Assembly (NCBI GenBank): GCA_020073305.1
Contig: JAIQFK010000034.1
Location: 1-64,000, forward strand
Direction of reading: 5' to 3'
Source: Terriglobia bacterium
GTDB taxonomy: Bacteria > Acidobacteriota > Terriglobia > Bryobacterales > Bryobacteraceae
DNA: 64,000 nt
This document shows, one piece after another, positions 26,781 to 35,618 of this stretch; position 1 is the stretch's first letter; the number at the start of each line of letters is the position of its first letter. Below the pieces are notes generated by a model. The model had not been told where the DNA came from, made no database searches, and was given only the letters and a program-made list of their open reading frames with translations. The position numbers and the translations under genes are program-made.

Positions 26781-27268
26781 CCCTCCTGCCGGTTGGTTCG
26801 GAAGATGGCGATGGCTTCGAGTTCGACGAGAAGGTCGGGGCGGCAAAGCTTTGCCTGAATGCCCGTCGATGCCGGCAGCGGATCGAGTCCCTGCGCCTGG
26901 TAGAAAGCGGTGCGCTCCTCGTTGAAAGCCACGTAGTCGCGATCGATGTCGCGCAGGTAGCACGTGGTGCGCACGATGTCCTTCCAGGTGGCGCCTTCAG
27001 AAGCCAGCAGGCTCGAAATGTTCTGGAACGTGCGGCGCGCCTGAGCGCGGAAGTCGCCCACATGTAGGGTCTCGCCGTTGGGTCCTACACTCGCCGTTCC
27101 GGAGATGAGCAGAATCGCCAGGCCCCCCAGGTCCAGCCGCAAGCCCCTGGAAAACGAGCTGGGTCGCGCGTAGTGATACGCCTCATTCAGCACCTCCGGA
27201 GCCGTCATGGGCTTCTTGGTGATGCTGGTCGCCACCGAAAACTCTTCGAGCACTTCAGGTATCGTCAT
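26777..27268 (-). CDS. RidA/YjgF-family protein (putative enamine/imine deaminase)
   Basis: 163 aa from the ATG at 27268, which has GGGAGG at proper spacing. The Rid core is seen in LLISGTASVGPNGETLHVGDFRAQARRTFQNI, then TCYLRDIDRDYVAFN, DPLPASTGIQAKLCRPDLLVELEAIAI. The usual RidA Arg that binds the carboxylate of 2-aminoacrylate (in the R-x-C motif near the end) is not obvious: here KLCRPDLLVE. The enzyme family hydrolyses reactive enamines/imines in the cytoplasm. It has no signal peptide although its operon neighbours are exported, which makes its placement notable. Fifth gene of the operon. Confidence 0.87.
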   Translation of the reverse strand: MTIPEVLEEFSVATSITKKPMTAPEVLNEAYHYARPSSFSRGLRLDLGGLAILLISGTASVGPNGETLHVGDFRAQARRTFQNISSLLASEGATWKDIVRTTCYLRDIDRDYVAFNEERTAFYQAQGLDPLPASTGIQAKLCRPDLLVELEAIAIFRTNRQEG

Positions 27269-27315
27269 ATGAAAACCTCCCCATGTAAGAATCCGCAGGA
27301 TCGTCTGCGGCCCGG

Positions 27316-28383
27316 CTATTTCATCCGTATCCCGTGACTGAGGCCTTTGGCCGTCGCCACCCAAATGTCGTCTCCATCAAAATCGACGCCGAGCACGTAG
27401 TGGTGCGCCGGCGCGGTCGCGGTTTCAACGCGCGTTACATTTCCCGCCGCATCGCGAACCAGCATCTCCGGCTTGTGCGTGTCGAGCGCCGGGCGGTAAA
27501 CCGCCCAGTTTTCACCGTCGTAGTACGCCAGACCTTTGTCGGTCGAGAACCAGGCGTGATTGCCGTCCACCCCTTTCACCTGGTTCAGAAAGTTGCTGGG
27601 CAGCCCGCTGTCTTTTTCAAGAAAGTTCTTCCAGTTGCGCCCATCGTAGCGGCTGGCTCCGAAATAGGTCGCCACCCACAGGATCTTTTCCTTCTCCATG
27701 TAGCTAACCGAAGTCGTGATTTCATGGATGAGACCCTGGTCCTTGTACAGGACCATTTCGGTCTCGCCGTCCGGATCGTTGTAGTCTTTCCAGCGCTCGG
27801 TTTTCACGTCGTACTCGAGCACGCCGCCGCCCCAGACCGCGTAGTACACCTTGCTCGGCGTGGCGTTGACCGCGTAGGTCCAGATTTCGTACATCGGAGT
27901 GTTGCGCTCGTTGAACAGGCTCCATTGGCCGGTGCGCGTGTTCAGGCGGCTGCCCCCGGCCGCGGTGGCAACCCACACATCATCTCCTTGGACTGCGACG
28001 CCATAAACCACGTCGTTGGCCAGGCCGCTCGTGAGTTGTGTATAGGTATCGAACCGGCCGGCGGAAAAGCGGCTGAGTCCGCCCATGGTGGCGATCCAAA
28101 CGTCGCCAGTCCGCTTGTCGGGCGCCACATAAAGCACCGCGCGGTGCGTCAGGCCGTCCTCGGGACGGTACACCTTCCACTTGCCGTTTTCGTACAGGCC
28201 GAGGCCGTTCTCCGTCGCCGCCCACACGCGTTTGCCATCCACCGCGACGTTGAACACGTGGTTGTCCGGCAGGCCATTCTCGGTGGTGAAATTTTCCCAG
28301 CGATAGGTGGGCATGTCTGGCCGGCCACCCGTGGCGGCGGCCGCCGGCGCCAGAACTAACAGGAGTGTGAGAATCGTTCTCAT
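27316..28383 (-). CDS. Exported two-component-regulator-type (Reg_prop) beta-propeller
   Basis: 355 aa with a signal peptide (TILTLLLVLAPAAAAT). Repeats such as GLPDNHVFNVAVDGKRVWAAT, GLTHRAVLYVAPDKRTGDVW, GLANDVVYGVAVQGDDVWVAT and GLPSNFLNQVKGVDGNHAWF are Reg_prop blades (about seven), the same as in the sensor part of hybrid two-component systems. There is no TM helix or kinase behind it, so it is a free-standing periplasmic propeller, probably for ligand or protein binding. Its ATG overlaps the stop of the preceding heme-propeller gene by 4 bp, so the two are translationally coupled. Confidence 0.88.
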   Translation of the reverse strand: MRTILTLLLVLAPAAAATGGRPDMPTYRWENFTTENGLPDNHVFNVAVDGKRVWAATENGLGLYENGKWKVYRPEDGLTHRAVLYVAPDKRTGDVWIATMGGLSRFSAGRFDTYTQLTSGLANDVVYGVAVQGDDVWVATAAGGSRLNTRTGQWSLFNERNTPMYEIWTYAVNATPSKVYYAVWGGGVLEYDVKTERWKDYNDPDGETEMVLYKDQGLIHEITTSVSYMEKEKILWVATYFGASRYDGRNWKNFLEKDSGLPSNFLNQVKGVDGNHAWFSTDKGLAYYDGENWAVYRPALDTHKPEMLVRDAAGNVTRVETATAPAHHYVLGVDFDGDDIWVATAKGLSHGIRMK

Positions 28384-30227
28384 AGAGTTTTCAGATACTC
28401 AATCAGATCGTTGAGTTCGTCTTTCTGGAGGTCGTTCGTCACCCCGTGCGTGTCCTGGGGATTGAAGACCGTCCAGATTTCCTCGAGGGACCGCGCCGAA
28501 CCGTCGTGCAGGTACGGCCCCGTCAATACGACATTCGTCAGTTGCGGCGTGTCGATCAGCGGCGACCGGTCGGTCGGCTTGCCGGTACCGACGTCCGCCA
28601 GTTGCTGATTGGTGTAATGCGGTCCGGAGTGGCACACCGCGCACTGATTCTTCGCGGGAATAGGCGTACCGTTCTTGCGCCTCGTACGCTCGAAGATGAC
28701 TTTGCCGCGCTCCTGGGCCGGAGTCAACTCGCCGTTGCGGTAACGGTTCGGCCGCAATGGGATCGATTTGATGAAGCTGACCAGGTCATTGAGCTGCCAG
28801 CCATCGTAGCTTTCCGAACGGTAGAAGAACTTCTCTGTGCGCGGGCCGCACTCGGTTTCGAGATTCGGATTGGCGCCATTCCATTTGAACGGCGCAGTGT
28901 CGGCGACGTCCTCGAGCAGCCGGTTGTCGACGTAGTCCTTGCCGAATCCGTCCGGCTCCAGGTCCCAAGAGAGGCCGTCGAAGGTCGCCTCGATGTGACA
29001 GTTGGCACAGCCGAAGTGACCGTGAAAAGCAAAGCCTGCGTTGAAAAAGAGACGCTCGCCACGCCGCTCCGGCGTCAAAGTAGCGGGCCCGCCGAGCGAG
29101 AGGTCGCTGACTACCCGCCGAGCCGCGGTGTCGATGACGGAGATCGTGTCGCCAGTACGATTTGCGACGTAGAGCCGCTTCCCATCGGGTGAAAGCGTTA
29201 GGCCTTTAGGACCGTGGCCCACCGGAACGCGCGCCACGACATAATTGGCCGAGGCCGAAAGATCGTTGGCGAGCGCGCGCCGCTCGGCCGGGCTTAAAGT
29301 CCGGATCAGCGCCAGCAGCCGGCCGATGTCGATGACGGTCACGCTATCCGAGCCGGTGGTCGAAACGTAGGCCACGCTCTTGTCTCGCGCCATCGCGATC
29401 GCGAACGGCGGCGTGTAATAACGGTCCAGTTCATCGATGGAGATCTGCACGACTTCGCCCACGTCTTCGCCGAACAGGGAAATCGAGTTTCCGATGACCC
29501 AGCCGTGCTCGACGTGCGCGAGCGGAACCAGATTCTTGGGACGCATCTGCGCGGCCATGCCCAACCGCCCGTCCGCCGAAACGGCCACGTGGAATACGCC
29601 GGCCGCATTGTGCAGACGGTATCGCTCGGCAACCACCTGCCGCGCGGCGTCGATCACCGTGATCTCCGATTCTGGTGTCGCGCGGAACTTGGCGATGTTC
29701 GGGTAGATGTGGGTACAGTAGATCCGGCTTCCGTCCGGCGACAAAGTCAGATAGGCGGCGCCGCGTCCGGCGAGCAGGCGCTTGCTTTCAAGACCACTCG
29801 CCAGGTCGACCACCGAAACGTCATTGCTGAGCCGGTTGGCGACGAAAAGGAACCGGCCCTCACGGTCTGAAATCGCCGCGTTCGGCTCAAACCCCGCGGG
29901 AAGGGTGCGCACCACTTGGAGGGAAGAGGTATCCAGATCCGAGATCGTGTCGCTCCAGGAATTCGCGACGTACAGGTGTTTGGCGTCCGGCGATAGCGCA
30001 AGACTCTTGGGCACTCGGCCCACGGGAGTGCGGTGGAGAATTCTTCCTGAACCGAGGTCGTAGGTCACGACTTCGTCGGTCCCCTCGCAAAGCGCGTAGA
30101 GCCGCGAGCCGTCAGGAGAGATCACCAGTTCAATGGGCGAGGGATAGCGTGCCGCGGGGGGCTCCGAGGCCATCGCAGCCAGCGCCGCCACTGCATTTGC
30201 GGCCAGCAGGAACGCTCCCCCGCGCAT
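28380..30227 (-). CDS. YVTN beta-propeller fused to a di-heme cytochrome c peroxidase/MauG-like domain
   Basis: 615 aa, signal peptide at the N-terminus. Residues about 30-390 are YVTN-type blades (SPDGSRLYALCEG, SPDAKHLYVANSWSDTI, SPDGKRLYVANRTGDTISVID). The C-terminal third carries two heme c motifs, CANCH (about 407) and CAVCH (about 528), with TNVVLTGPYLHDGSARSLEEIW, the signature ending of the bacterial di-heme peroxidase/MauG superfamily. Such enzymes reduce peroxide or perform long-range oxidation of partners in the periplasm. The propeller fusion is seen in related predicted oxidases. Three bases separate it from the CRTAC1 gene upstream. Confidence 0.92.
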   Translation of the reverse strand: MRGGAFLLAANAVAALAAMASEPPAARYPSPIELVISPDGSRLYALCEGTDEVVTYDLGSGRILHRTPVGRVPKSLALSPDAKHLYVANSWSDTISDLDTSSLQVVRTLPAGFEPNAAISDREGRFLFVANRLSNDVSVVDLASGLESKRLLAGRGAAYLTLSPDGSRIYCTHIYPNIAKFRATPESEITVIDAARQVVAERYRLHNAAGVFHVAVSADGRLGMAAQMRPKNLVPLAHVEHGWVIGNSISLFGEDVGEVVQISIDELDRYYTPPFAIAMARDKSVAYVSTTGSDSVTVIDIGRLLALIRTLSPAERRALANDLSASANYVVARVPVGHGPKGLTLSPDGKRLYVANRTGDTISVIDTAARRVVSDLSLGGPATLTPERRGERLFFNAGFAFHGHFGCANCHIEATFDGLSWDLEPDGFGKDYVDNRLLEDVADTAPFKWNGANPNLETECGPRTEKFFYRSESYDGWQLNDLVSFIKSIPLRPNRYRNGELTPAQERGKVIFERTRRKNGTPIPAKNQCAVCHSGPHYTNQQLADVGTGKPTDRSPLIDTPQLTNVVLTGPYLHDGSARSLEEIWTVFNPQDTHGVTNDLQKDELNDLIEYLKTL

Positions 30228-30230
30228 GAA

Positions 30231-31853
30231 TCACTTCTCCTCGACGGTAACGACGCGATCCACCGGCAGGTTTTCGAGTATCTGCCTGGTTCCGCTTGGC
30301 CACGTGATCGTGAGCTTGTCGATTTTCGTCGCACTACCCAGGCCGAAATGCACCCGCGGATCATCCTGCGACAGGTAGCCGGATCCGGCCGTGCGCTCGT
30401 GCTGTTGCCGGCTGCCTCCGGCGAGCACTTCCACCTGCGCGCCGATCCCGTCGCGATTGCTCTTGTGACCGGCCAGCTTCACCGAGATCCAATGGTTCGA
30501 GACCGGCGCGACATTGTGCAGCAGGAAAGCCGGACTGCCGAGGTTGACGACAAAAGCGTCGATCCGGCCGTCGTTGTCGTAGTCCGCGAAGGCCGCGCCC
30601 CGGCCGACGCTCTTCACTTCGAAGAAGGGTCCGGCCGGGAGCGACACGTCTTCGAATTTCCAGTCACCCATGCCCCGGAACACCGAATGTTCCTGCGGAA
30701 TCAAGTGGATCAATCCGCCATGGACGATGAAGATATCGTCACGGCCGTCATTATCGAAATCATGCACGCCCGTGCCCCAACTCACGTACTGCGCGGCGAG
30801 CTGGGAGATGCCGGCGCGCTCGGTGACGTCCTCAAACTTGAGCTTGCCGAGGTTTTTCATGAGCCGGTTGTACTTGGAGTCCGAGACCCACAGATCCACG
30901 CGGCCGTCATGATCGAAGTCCCGGAAGACGGGCCCCATGGCCGACGTATTCTCGCCGCTTTGCCCGTAAGCGACCCCGGCGGATTCCGCAATCTCCTTGA
31001 ACGTCCCGTCCTTCTGGTTGTGAAACAGAAAGTTCTCCGTCTTGTCGTTGGCGACGTAGATGTCGGGATAGCCGTCGAGGTCGAAATCAGCCGCGGTCGC
31101 GCCCATGGTGCGGCCTTTGTAGCGGGCGATGCCCGATTTCTCGCTCACGTCGGTGAACGTGCCGTTGCAGTTGTTGTGCAGCAGCACGTTGCTTTGCGGT
31201 TCGTAATCGAGCGGGCCGGGATAGTTGTCGGCGGCGTAATAAGCGTGGTAGTCCGGATCGAATTTCACGTACCGGCCGACGAACAGGTCCACACAGCCGT
31301 CCCGGTCGTAATCGAGCCACGCGGCGCCGATCGACCAGCCAGGGACCTTGATTCCCGCCTTTTCAGTGGCGTCCTCGAACGTGCCGTCACCCTTGTTCCG
31401 GTAAAGAATGACGCGTCCGTAGCCCGTGACCAGCAGGTCGACGTTGCCGTCGTTGTCATAGTCGGCGGCGATGGCCGCCATGCTGAACAGGTTGCCGCCT
31501 ACACCTGCCTGCTCAGTGACGTCCGTGAATTTGCCGTTGCCCAGATTTCGGAAGAGGTGATTGTGCGGCGGGGTTTGGGGCAAATGGCGCAACGGGTAGG
31601 GGTGCATACCCGTTCCCAGCGGCTTTCCACTCACCACGTAGAGGTCCATCAAGCCGTCGTTGTTGTAATCAAACCAGACCGCTCCGGCCCCGGTGCTTTC
31701 CACGAGCGATCCCAGCTTCTCGGCTCCGAAACTGTGGGTGAATTGAATTCCGGCCTGTGCGCTAACCTCTTCAAAACGAATCGGGCAGGAGGCCGGCCGC
31801 TCGGCCGCGAGCGCCAGAAACACAACGGCAATCCCCCCCAGCACAGCCCTCAT
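30231..31853 (-). CDS. CRTAC1-family FG-GAP/VCBS protein with ASPIC/UnbV C-terminus
   Basis: 540 aa with a short signal peptide. Many FG-GAP repeats with Ca-binding D-x-D-x-DG loops (WFDYNNDGLMDLYV, ADYDNDGNVDLLV, YDRDGCVDLFV, DFDLDGYPDIYV, FDHDGRVDLWV, FDNDGRDDIFIV) build an integrin-alpha-like propeller; the last ~80 residues (GAQVEVLAGGSRQQHERTAGSGYLSQ ... VHFGLGSATKIDKLTITWPSG) are the ASPIC/UnbV domain. Secreted; binding role assumed. The domain also occurs near enediyne genes, but nothing else here suggests that pathway. It overlaps the upstream gene by 4 bp and lies in the same operon. Confidence 0.94.
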   Translation of the reverse strand: MRAVLGGIAVVFLALAAERPASCPIRFEEVSAQAGIQFTHSFGAEKLGSLVESTGAGAVWFDYNNDGLMDLYVVSGKPLGTGMHPYPLRHLPQTPPHNHLFRNLGNGKFTDVTEQAGVGGNLFSMAAIAADYDNDGNVDLLVTGYGRVILYRNKGDGTFEDATEKAGIKVPGWSIGAAWLDYDRDGCVDLFVGRYVKFDPDYHAYYAADNYPGPLDYEPQSNVLLHNNCNGTFTDVSEKSGIARYKGRTMGATAADFDLDGYPDIYVANDKTENFLFHNQKDGTFKEIAESAGVAYGQSGENTSAMGPVFRDFDHDGRVDLWVSDSKYNRLMKNLGKLKFEDVTERAGISQLAAQYVSWGTGVHDFDNDGRDDIFIVHGGLIHLIPQEHSVFRGMGDWKFEDVSLPAGPFFEVKSVGRGAAFADYDNDGRIDAFVVNLGSPAFLLHNVAPVSNHWISVKLAGHKSNRDGIGAQVEVLAGGSRQQHERTAGSGYLSQDDPRVHFGLGSATKIDKLTITWPSGTRQILENLPVDRVVTVEEK

Positions 31854-33184
31854 TTTTTGCCTTGCTTGCCGTTATGCACGGGGAGGGCCATCTTAACCGG
31901 CTCCTGGGTTCGGAGCAGCACTTCCGGCGCTCGGTTCTCGGGCGTGTGCTCCGGTCCGGCGTGGCAGCCAACGCAAACCCGCTGCTCCCCGCGGCGCGCC
32001 CAAAACCAGCCTTTTTCGGACGCGATGCTTTTTCCAATTGCATCGAGAAGTTCAAACCGGATTGGCGTCTCGCTTGGCACTTGCACGTAGAAGGAACCAT
32101 CTCGCTCCACGGGCGCCTGGCCGAGCACTACCGACACGCCTGAAGCATTCAAGGCCGAGACCCGAACTGCGGCGACAGAGCCAGCGGGAATAGTTTGTGA
32201 TCGTGAAACGTAGCTATTGAGGCAAAGCAGGTTCGCTCCCTGCCGGTCTCCGAGGCCTGAGGGGTGGCGCTTGGGCACGGTGTGGGGCCGGACGAGAACC
32301 GGCTGCAGGATGTTCGTCCCTTTGATGGCCAGCACAGTCTCCGGAAGACCTTGCCCCGGTCTCCAACGGTACAGACCGAATGACGCCGCGGCGTTGGAGC
32401 GGTAGCTGACGAGCCATTCTTCGGGAGAAATTTCTGCGGTCGGCCCAGCGAACTCTCCGGCGGTTGCCGCTAGTTCAACCTGTGTTGCCCGCGCTGACGT
32501 GAACCGGGCCAGGTGAGAGCCGGTTTGGAAGATGATATCTCCGGAAGACAATTCACGTCCGCGAGAGCGATCTCGCCCATGATCGCAGCGGTGGGTTTCC
32601 ACGCCGCTGCCGTCGGTGTAAACGGTGAAGAGATCGCGGGTTGAGGATTGCGCATCCGGGTGGGGAGCTTCGAACAAGACGCGGCCGTCGCGCAGCACGT
32701 CGCAGAGGATGTGATCTCCTGGCGCGTACGTCAAACGCAGCGGCGCACCGCCGTCGGGCAGCGCGGTCTCGATTTGAAATCCCTGGGGCGTGCGCCGGGC
32801 GTAGGCGATCCTTTCACCCGGCAGGTAAAACGGCGTGACCGCATCCTCGGCAAACGATGTGACGCGCCGCGGCCCACCGCCCGACAAAGGGATCTCCCAG
32901 ATTTGCCAGGAATCCGCCGGCTTCCGCTTTCCCGAAAACAGGACGCTCGTCCCGTCGAACGACACGGCTGCATCCGCGGACGCGGCGAATCCAGGGGCCA
33001 GCACGCGTTTGCGGCCGTTCGAGACAATTTCGAGGGCGGCGCCCGCCGGAAACCGCTCTCCACCGTGAAGCGAGGCGCGGCTATCGTAGCGCGGGGCTTC
33101 GGTATAAATGTACGGAACCGGAATGGGGGCGGCTCCGGACACTAACCGGCAGAGAACCACAAGGCCGAGGCAACGGCTGATCAA
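31850..33184 (-). CDS. TolB-like propeller with C-terminal c-heme (hydrazine synthase alpha-like)
   Basis: 444 aa, exported (leader CLGLVVLCRLVSGAAP). The N-terminal two-thirds has WD40/TolB-like blades (AAVSFDGTSVLFSGKRKPADSWQIW, DAVTPFYLPGERIAYAR, DHILCDVLRDGRVLFE). The C-terminal part contains VQVPSETPIRFELLDAIGKSI followed by WFWARRGEQRVCVGCHAGPE, with heme motif CVGCH near residue 402. That order resembles the middle domain of hydrazine synthase alpha subunits and related acidobacterial or planctomycete proteins; no claim of hydrazine chemistry is made. The start is TTG (33182-33184) with GGGGAT upstream. First gene of the six-gene operon. Confidence 0.8.
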   Translation of the reverse strand: MISRCLGLVVLCRLVSGAAPIPVPYIYTEAPRYDSRASLHGGERFPAGAALEIVSNGRKRVLAPGFAASADAAVSFDGTSVLFSGKRKPADSWQIWEIPLSGGGPRRVTSFAEDAVTPFYLPGERIAYARRTPQGFQIETALPDGGAPLRLTYAPGDHILCDVLRDGRVLFEAPHPDAQSSTRDLFTVYTDGSGVETHRCDHGRDRSRGRELSSGDIIFQTGSHLARFTSARATQVELAATAGEFAGPTAEISPEEWLVSYRSNAAASFGLYRWRPGQGLPETVLAIKGTNILQPVLVRPHTVPKRHPSGLGDRQGANLLCLNSYVSRSQTIPAGSVAAVRVSALNASGVSVVLGQAPVERDGSFYVQVPSETPIRFELLDAIGKSIASEKGWFWARRGEQRVCVGCHAGPEHTPENRAPEVLLRTQEPVKMALPVHNGKQGKK

Positions 33185-33235
33185 GAGTAGAAGATCCCCT
33201 AAACCAGACGAGTTGCACGTTGCGTTCCAGTCTGC

Positions 33236-35056
33236 TCACTGCTCCCCAAGCGCGAAATTCACGCTCGCTTCTGAAATGACTTCGACGGGCTCTCCGTTGA
33301 GCAAGGTAGGCCTATAAACCCACTGGCTCAGGGCATCCCTGGCAGCTGCGACCAATAAAGGATGGCCACTAACCAGCGCTATATTGGACACCCGGCCATC
33401 CTTCCCGATGACAACCGTGAACCGAACCACTCCCTGGATGCGAGCCTGCCGGGCGAGAGGAGGATAAATCGGGTCGACCTTGGTGAGGAGATTCTTTTCT
33501 TGCAGTTGCGTTCCTATGCGAATGCGATCCGGCGCTGCCTGGCGTTCGGAGGATTGCAGACTCTGGCGGACCGCGGTCATGGCGAGGAGCGGATTGAGCG
33601 TGAGGCGGTACTCCCTGCTCAGCAGCGGGTCCGTAAATCCGAAGATGATGTTGTCGCCGACCCCTTCAATGTGGTGGTAGAGCCATTCTTCGAAGGGAGC
33701 TTGCCGGTCCTGGCCGCCGCCGGAGGGGTGAGATTCGATTTCATCGGGCGGCCCGAAGATGATATAAATGCGTCCGCGGTCCGTCTTCCAGCCAGGAAGA
33801 TCGATGGCAGCAAAACGTTCGTTTGCATAGGCGATCCGCCGGTAGTGTTCCTCTTTGAATTCGTTTTCCGGCGTACCGGGAGTTGGATCGCGCCGCAGCC
33901 AGAACTGCACGATGAAGTTCTCGCGTTCTTCATCGGCGGTCAGTGCTTTGAAGGCAGCGCGCTCTTTATCGTCGATGATGTAGACCACGTCCTGATTCAG
34001 CCATTTGTCGTAAGGAGAGGTCTGGCCCGCCTGCGATTGCGCAGTAGCGATACTTTGCTGGGGCGCCGCTTGCCATGCAACTAGAGCCACCGCGGCGTTT
34101 GCCATGAGGATTATGGCGGCGAACAACGGCGTCCAAGCGCCGCTTGTCCCTTGGGGATATAGCAGACGACGGATGCGTTTCACGAGACTCCCTCCTGTAG
34201 CTGCCACGGCCGGTTCGCGGCTGGAGCAACGGTTTTGTTCCAGGGCGGTTAGCGCAACGGCGTACTCGTGCGGGTTGCCGCTCATGGCGACCACCACATC
34301 GTCACAGCAGTTTTCGCGCTCGGCGCGGATCACCCGGGACATCCACCAGACCGCCGGGTGATAAAACAAGAGGCCCTCCACCGATCGCTGGAATACATTC
34401 ACGAGGTAATCGTAGCGGCGGATATGCGCCAGCTCATGCAGCAGGATGGCTTCGATCTGTCCGGCGGGCAAGCCGGCCAGCAGTCCGACCGGCATCAGAA
34501 TGAACGGGCGAAAATGGCCAACGACCGTGGGCGCCTCGGCCAGGCAGGACTCCAACAGCAGGACCGGGCGCGACAGGCGCAACCGGGCGCTCAAGCGAGC
34601 GAGTTCCTTTTGCCACCGTTCGGGTGCACAACACACGCCGCGGCGGCGCAGCCGGCATACCGAGATCCAGCCGGCCACATGCCCCAGGTAAAACATCCAG
34701 ACGCCTGCGACCCAGAACGGCGCAAGCCAGGGTACGACTGCGGCAAGGCCCGGATTCGACGGGCTAGACGCATCCACGCCGGCGCGAACATTCCGGGCGG
34801 GGAAGACGAGGGTCCTTTCGGTCCGCAGGCTGTCGACGCCATCCGGCATCACACGAATCAAAGTGAGGCCGAATCCGCCGAGCATCAAAAGCATCGCCAC
34901 ACAAGCCGCGGCATAGCGGGCGCGCGGTGACCGCAAAGCCGCCAGCGCCGCCGCGAGCGCAGCCGAGAGGATCGCGCCCTCCCATAACGAATGAAGCAGC
35001 GTCCAACCGATCGCGCCGGCCAGCGGAGTCTGAACCCAGGTTTCGAGAAGCCTCAT
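33236..35056 (-). CDS. BlaR1-type M56 metallopeptidase with GWxTD and TonB C-terminal domains
   Basis: 606 aa. Residues 1-330 are a BlaR1/MecR1-like membrane M56 peptidase: TM helices near 15-35, 47-67 and 108-128, the zinc site HELAH (about 207-211) with the RRYDYLVNVFQR follow-on and AERENCCDDVVV; then a TM helix near 320. Residues about 345-460 match a GWxTD domain (YDKWLNQDVVYIIDDKER ... GWKTDRGRIYIIFGPPDEIE). The last ~90 residues are TonB-C-like (YPPLARQARIQGVVRFTVVIGKDGRV ... WVYRPTLLNGEPVEV). Its ATG overlaps the BlaI stop by 4 bp. It presumably relieves BlaI repression on sensing a signal; no beta-lactamase gene is adjacent. Confidence 0.93.
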   Translation of the reverse strand: MRLLETWVQTPLAGAIGWTLLHSLWEGAILSAALAAALAALRSPRARYAAACVAMLLMLGGFGLTLIRVMPDGVDSLRTERTLVFPARNVRAGVDASSPSNPGLAAVVPWLAPFWVAGVWMFYLGHVAGWISVCRLRRRGVCCAPERWQKELARLSARLRLSRPVLLLESCLAEAPTVVGHFRPFILMPVGLLAGLPAGQIEAILLHELAHIRRYDYLVNVFQRSVEGLLFYHPAVWWMSRVIRAERENCCDDVVVAMSGNPHEYAVALTALEQNRCSSREPAVAATGGSLVKRIRRLLYPQGTSGAWTPLFAAIILMANAAVALVAWQAAPQQSIATAQSQAGQTSPYDKWLNQDVVYIIDDKERAAFKALTADEERENFIVQFWLRRDPTPGTPENEFKEEHYRRIAYANERFAAIDLPGWKTDRGRIYIIFGPPDEIESHPSGGGQDRQAPFEEWLYHHIEGVGDNIIFGFTDPLLSREYRLTLNPLLAMTAVRQSLQSSERQAAPDRIRIGTQLQEKNLLTKVDPIYPPLARQARIQGVVRFTVVIGKDGRVSNIALVSGHPLLVAAARDALSQWVYRPTLLNGEPVEVISEASVNFALGEQ

Positions 35057-35439
35057 TTCTTCTCCTTCGGGTACTCATCCAGCAGCTTGCGCAGCTCGGC
35101 GAGTTCCTCTTTAGTGGCTTTCCGGGCCGAAAGCGCGCCGATCAGGAGCGCCTTGGCTGACCCGCTGAAGCCGCGTTCCATCAGGTCTCCGGCGAGCTGT
35201 TTCTGGGTCCACTCGCGCGGGCGCGCGGCCGAGTAGATGTGCGCGCGCTGCTTCTCGTCGCGGCGCACCAGCCCCTTTTCGGCCATGATCTGCATGAATT
35301 TCAGGACGGTGCTATATTGCGCCGGACGCCGCCGGCTGATGACGTCGTGGACCTCACGCACGGTCGCAGGTCCGATGCTCCACAGCACGGTGAGGATTTC
35401 AAGTTCGGCGTCAGTGGGGCGGGGCGGCTCGGATGCCAT
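35053..35439 (-). CDS. BlaI/MecI/CopY-family transcriptional repressor
   Basis: 128 aa winged-helix protein: DAELEILTVLWSIGPATVREVHDVI and AQYSTVLKFMQIMAEKGLVRRDEK are the BlaI helix-turn-helix and wing; the C-terminal helices dimerise. Repressors of this family bind a palindromic operator and are released by proteolysis through the M56 partner, whose gene overlaps this one by 4 bp. The ATG at 35439 is directly preceded by a 30-bp dyad with no room for a Shine-Dalgarno sequence, so the mRNA may be leaderless or poorly translated. Confidence 0.95.
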   Translation of the reverse strand: MASEPPRPTDAELEILTVLWSIGPATVREVHDVISRRRPAQYSTVLKFMQIMAEKGLVRRDEKQRAHIYSAARPREWTQKQLAGDLMERGFSGSAKALLIGALSARKATKEELAELRKLLDEYPKEKK

Positions 35440-35440
35440 A

Positions 35441-35470
35441 TACGAAGACTTTACTAGTAAAGCTTTCGTA
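35441..35470. promoter_or_regulatory. Palindromic operator of the BlaI-like repressor
   Basis: Core palindrome CTTTACTAGTAAAG (35449-35462) is perfect over 14 bp. Outer arms TACGAA (35441-35446) and TTCGTA (35465-35470) extend the symmetry to 30 bp with small mismatches. It begins one base from the repressor start codon, where autorepression is expected. BlaI operators are known to be TACTA...TAGTA-type dyads, and the core here contains TACTAGTA. Confidence 0.75.
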
Positions 35471-35618
35471 TGTCAAGAGGGTGGTTGCGAGCTTTACACA
35501 GGGCGGTCCAATACGTCGAGCCATAGAAGTTGGCAGGTGGGAAGATCGCCGCCGGCACTCGGCGTGAGCTGCTGCTGGCCGGAGTGCCAGCGCCGTGAGG
35601 TTTTTAGCTCGTCTCAGT

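Noticed and set aside
30348-32090. A 580-codon plus-strand open frame across the CRTAC1 gene
   Set aside because: Val/Ala-rich with no domain; it is the shadow of a repetitive FG-GAP gene.
31850-33184. Calling this gene a hydrazine synthase subunit
   Set aside because: Only the C-terminal heme region resembles that family; no beta/gamma subunits or anammox genes are present.
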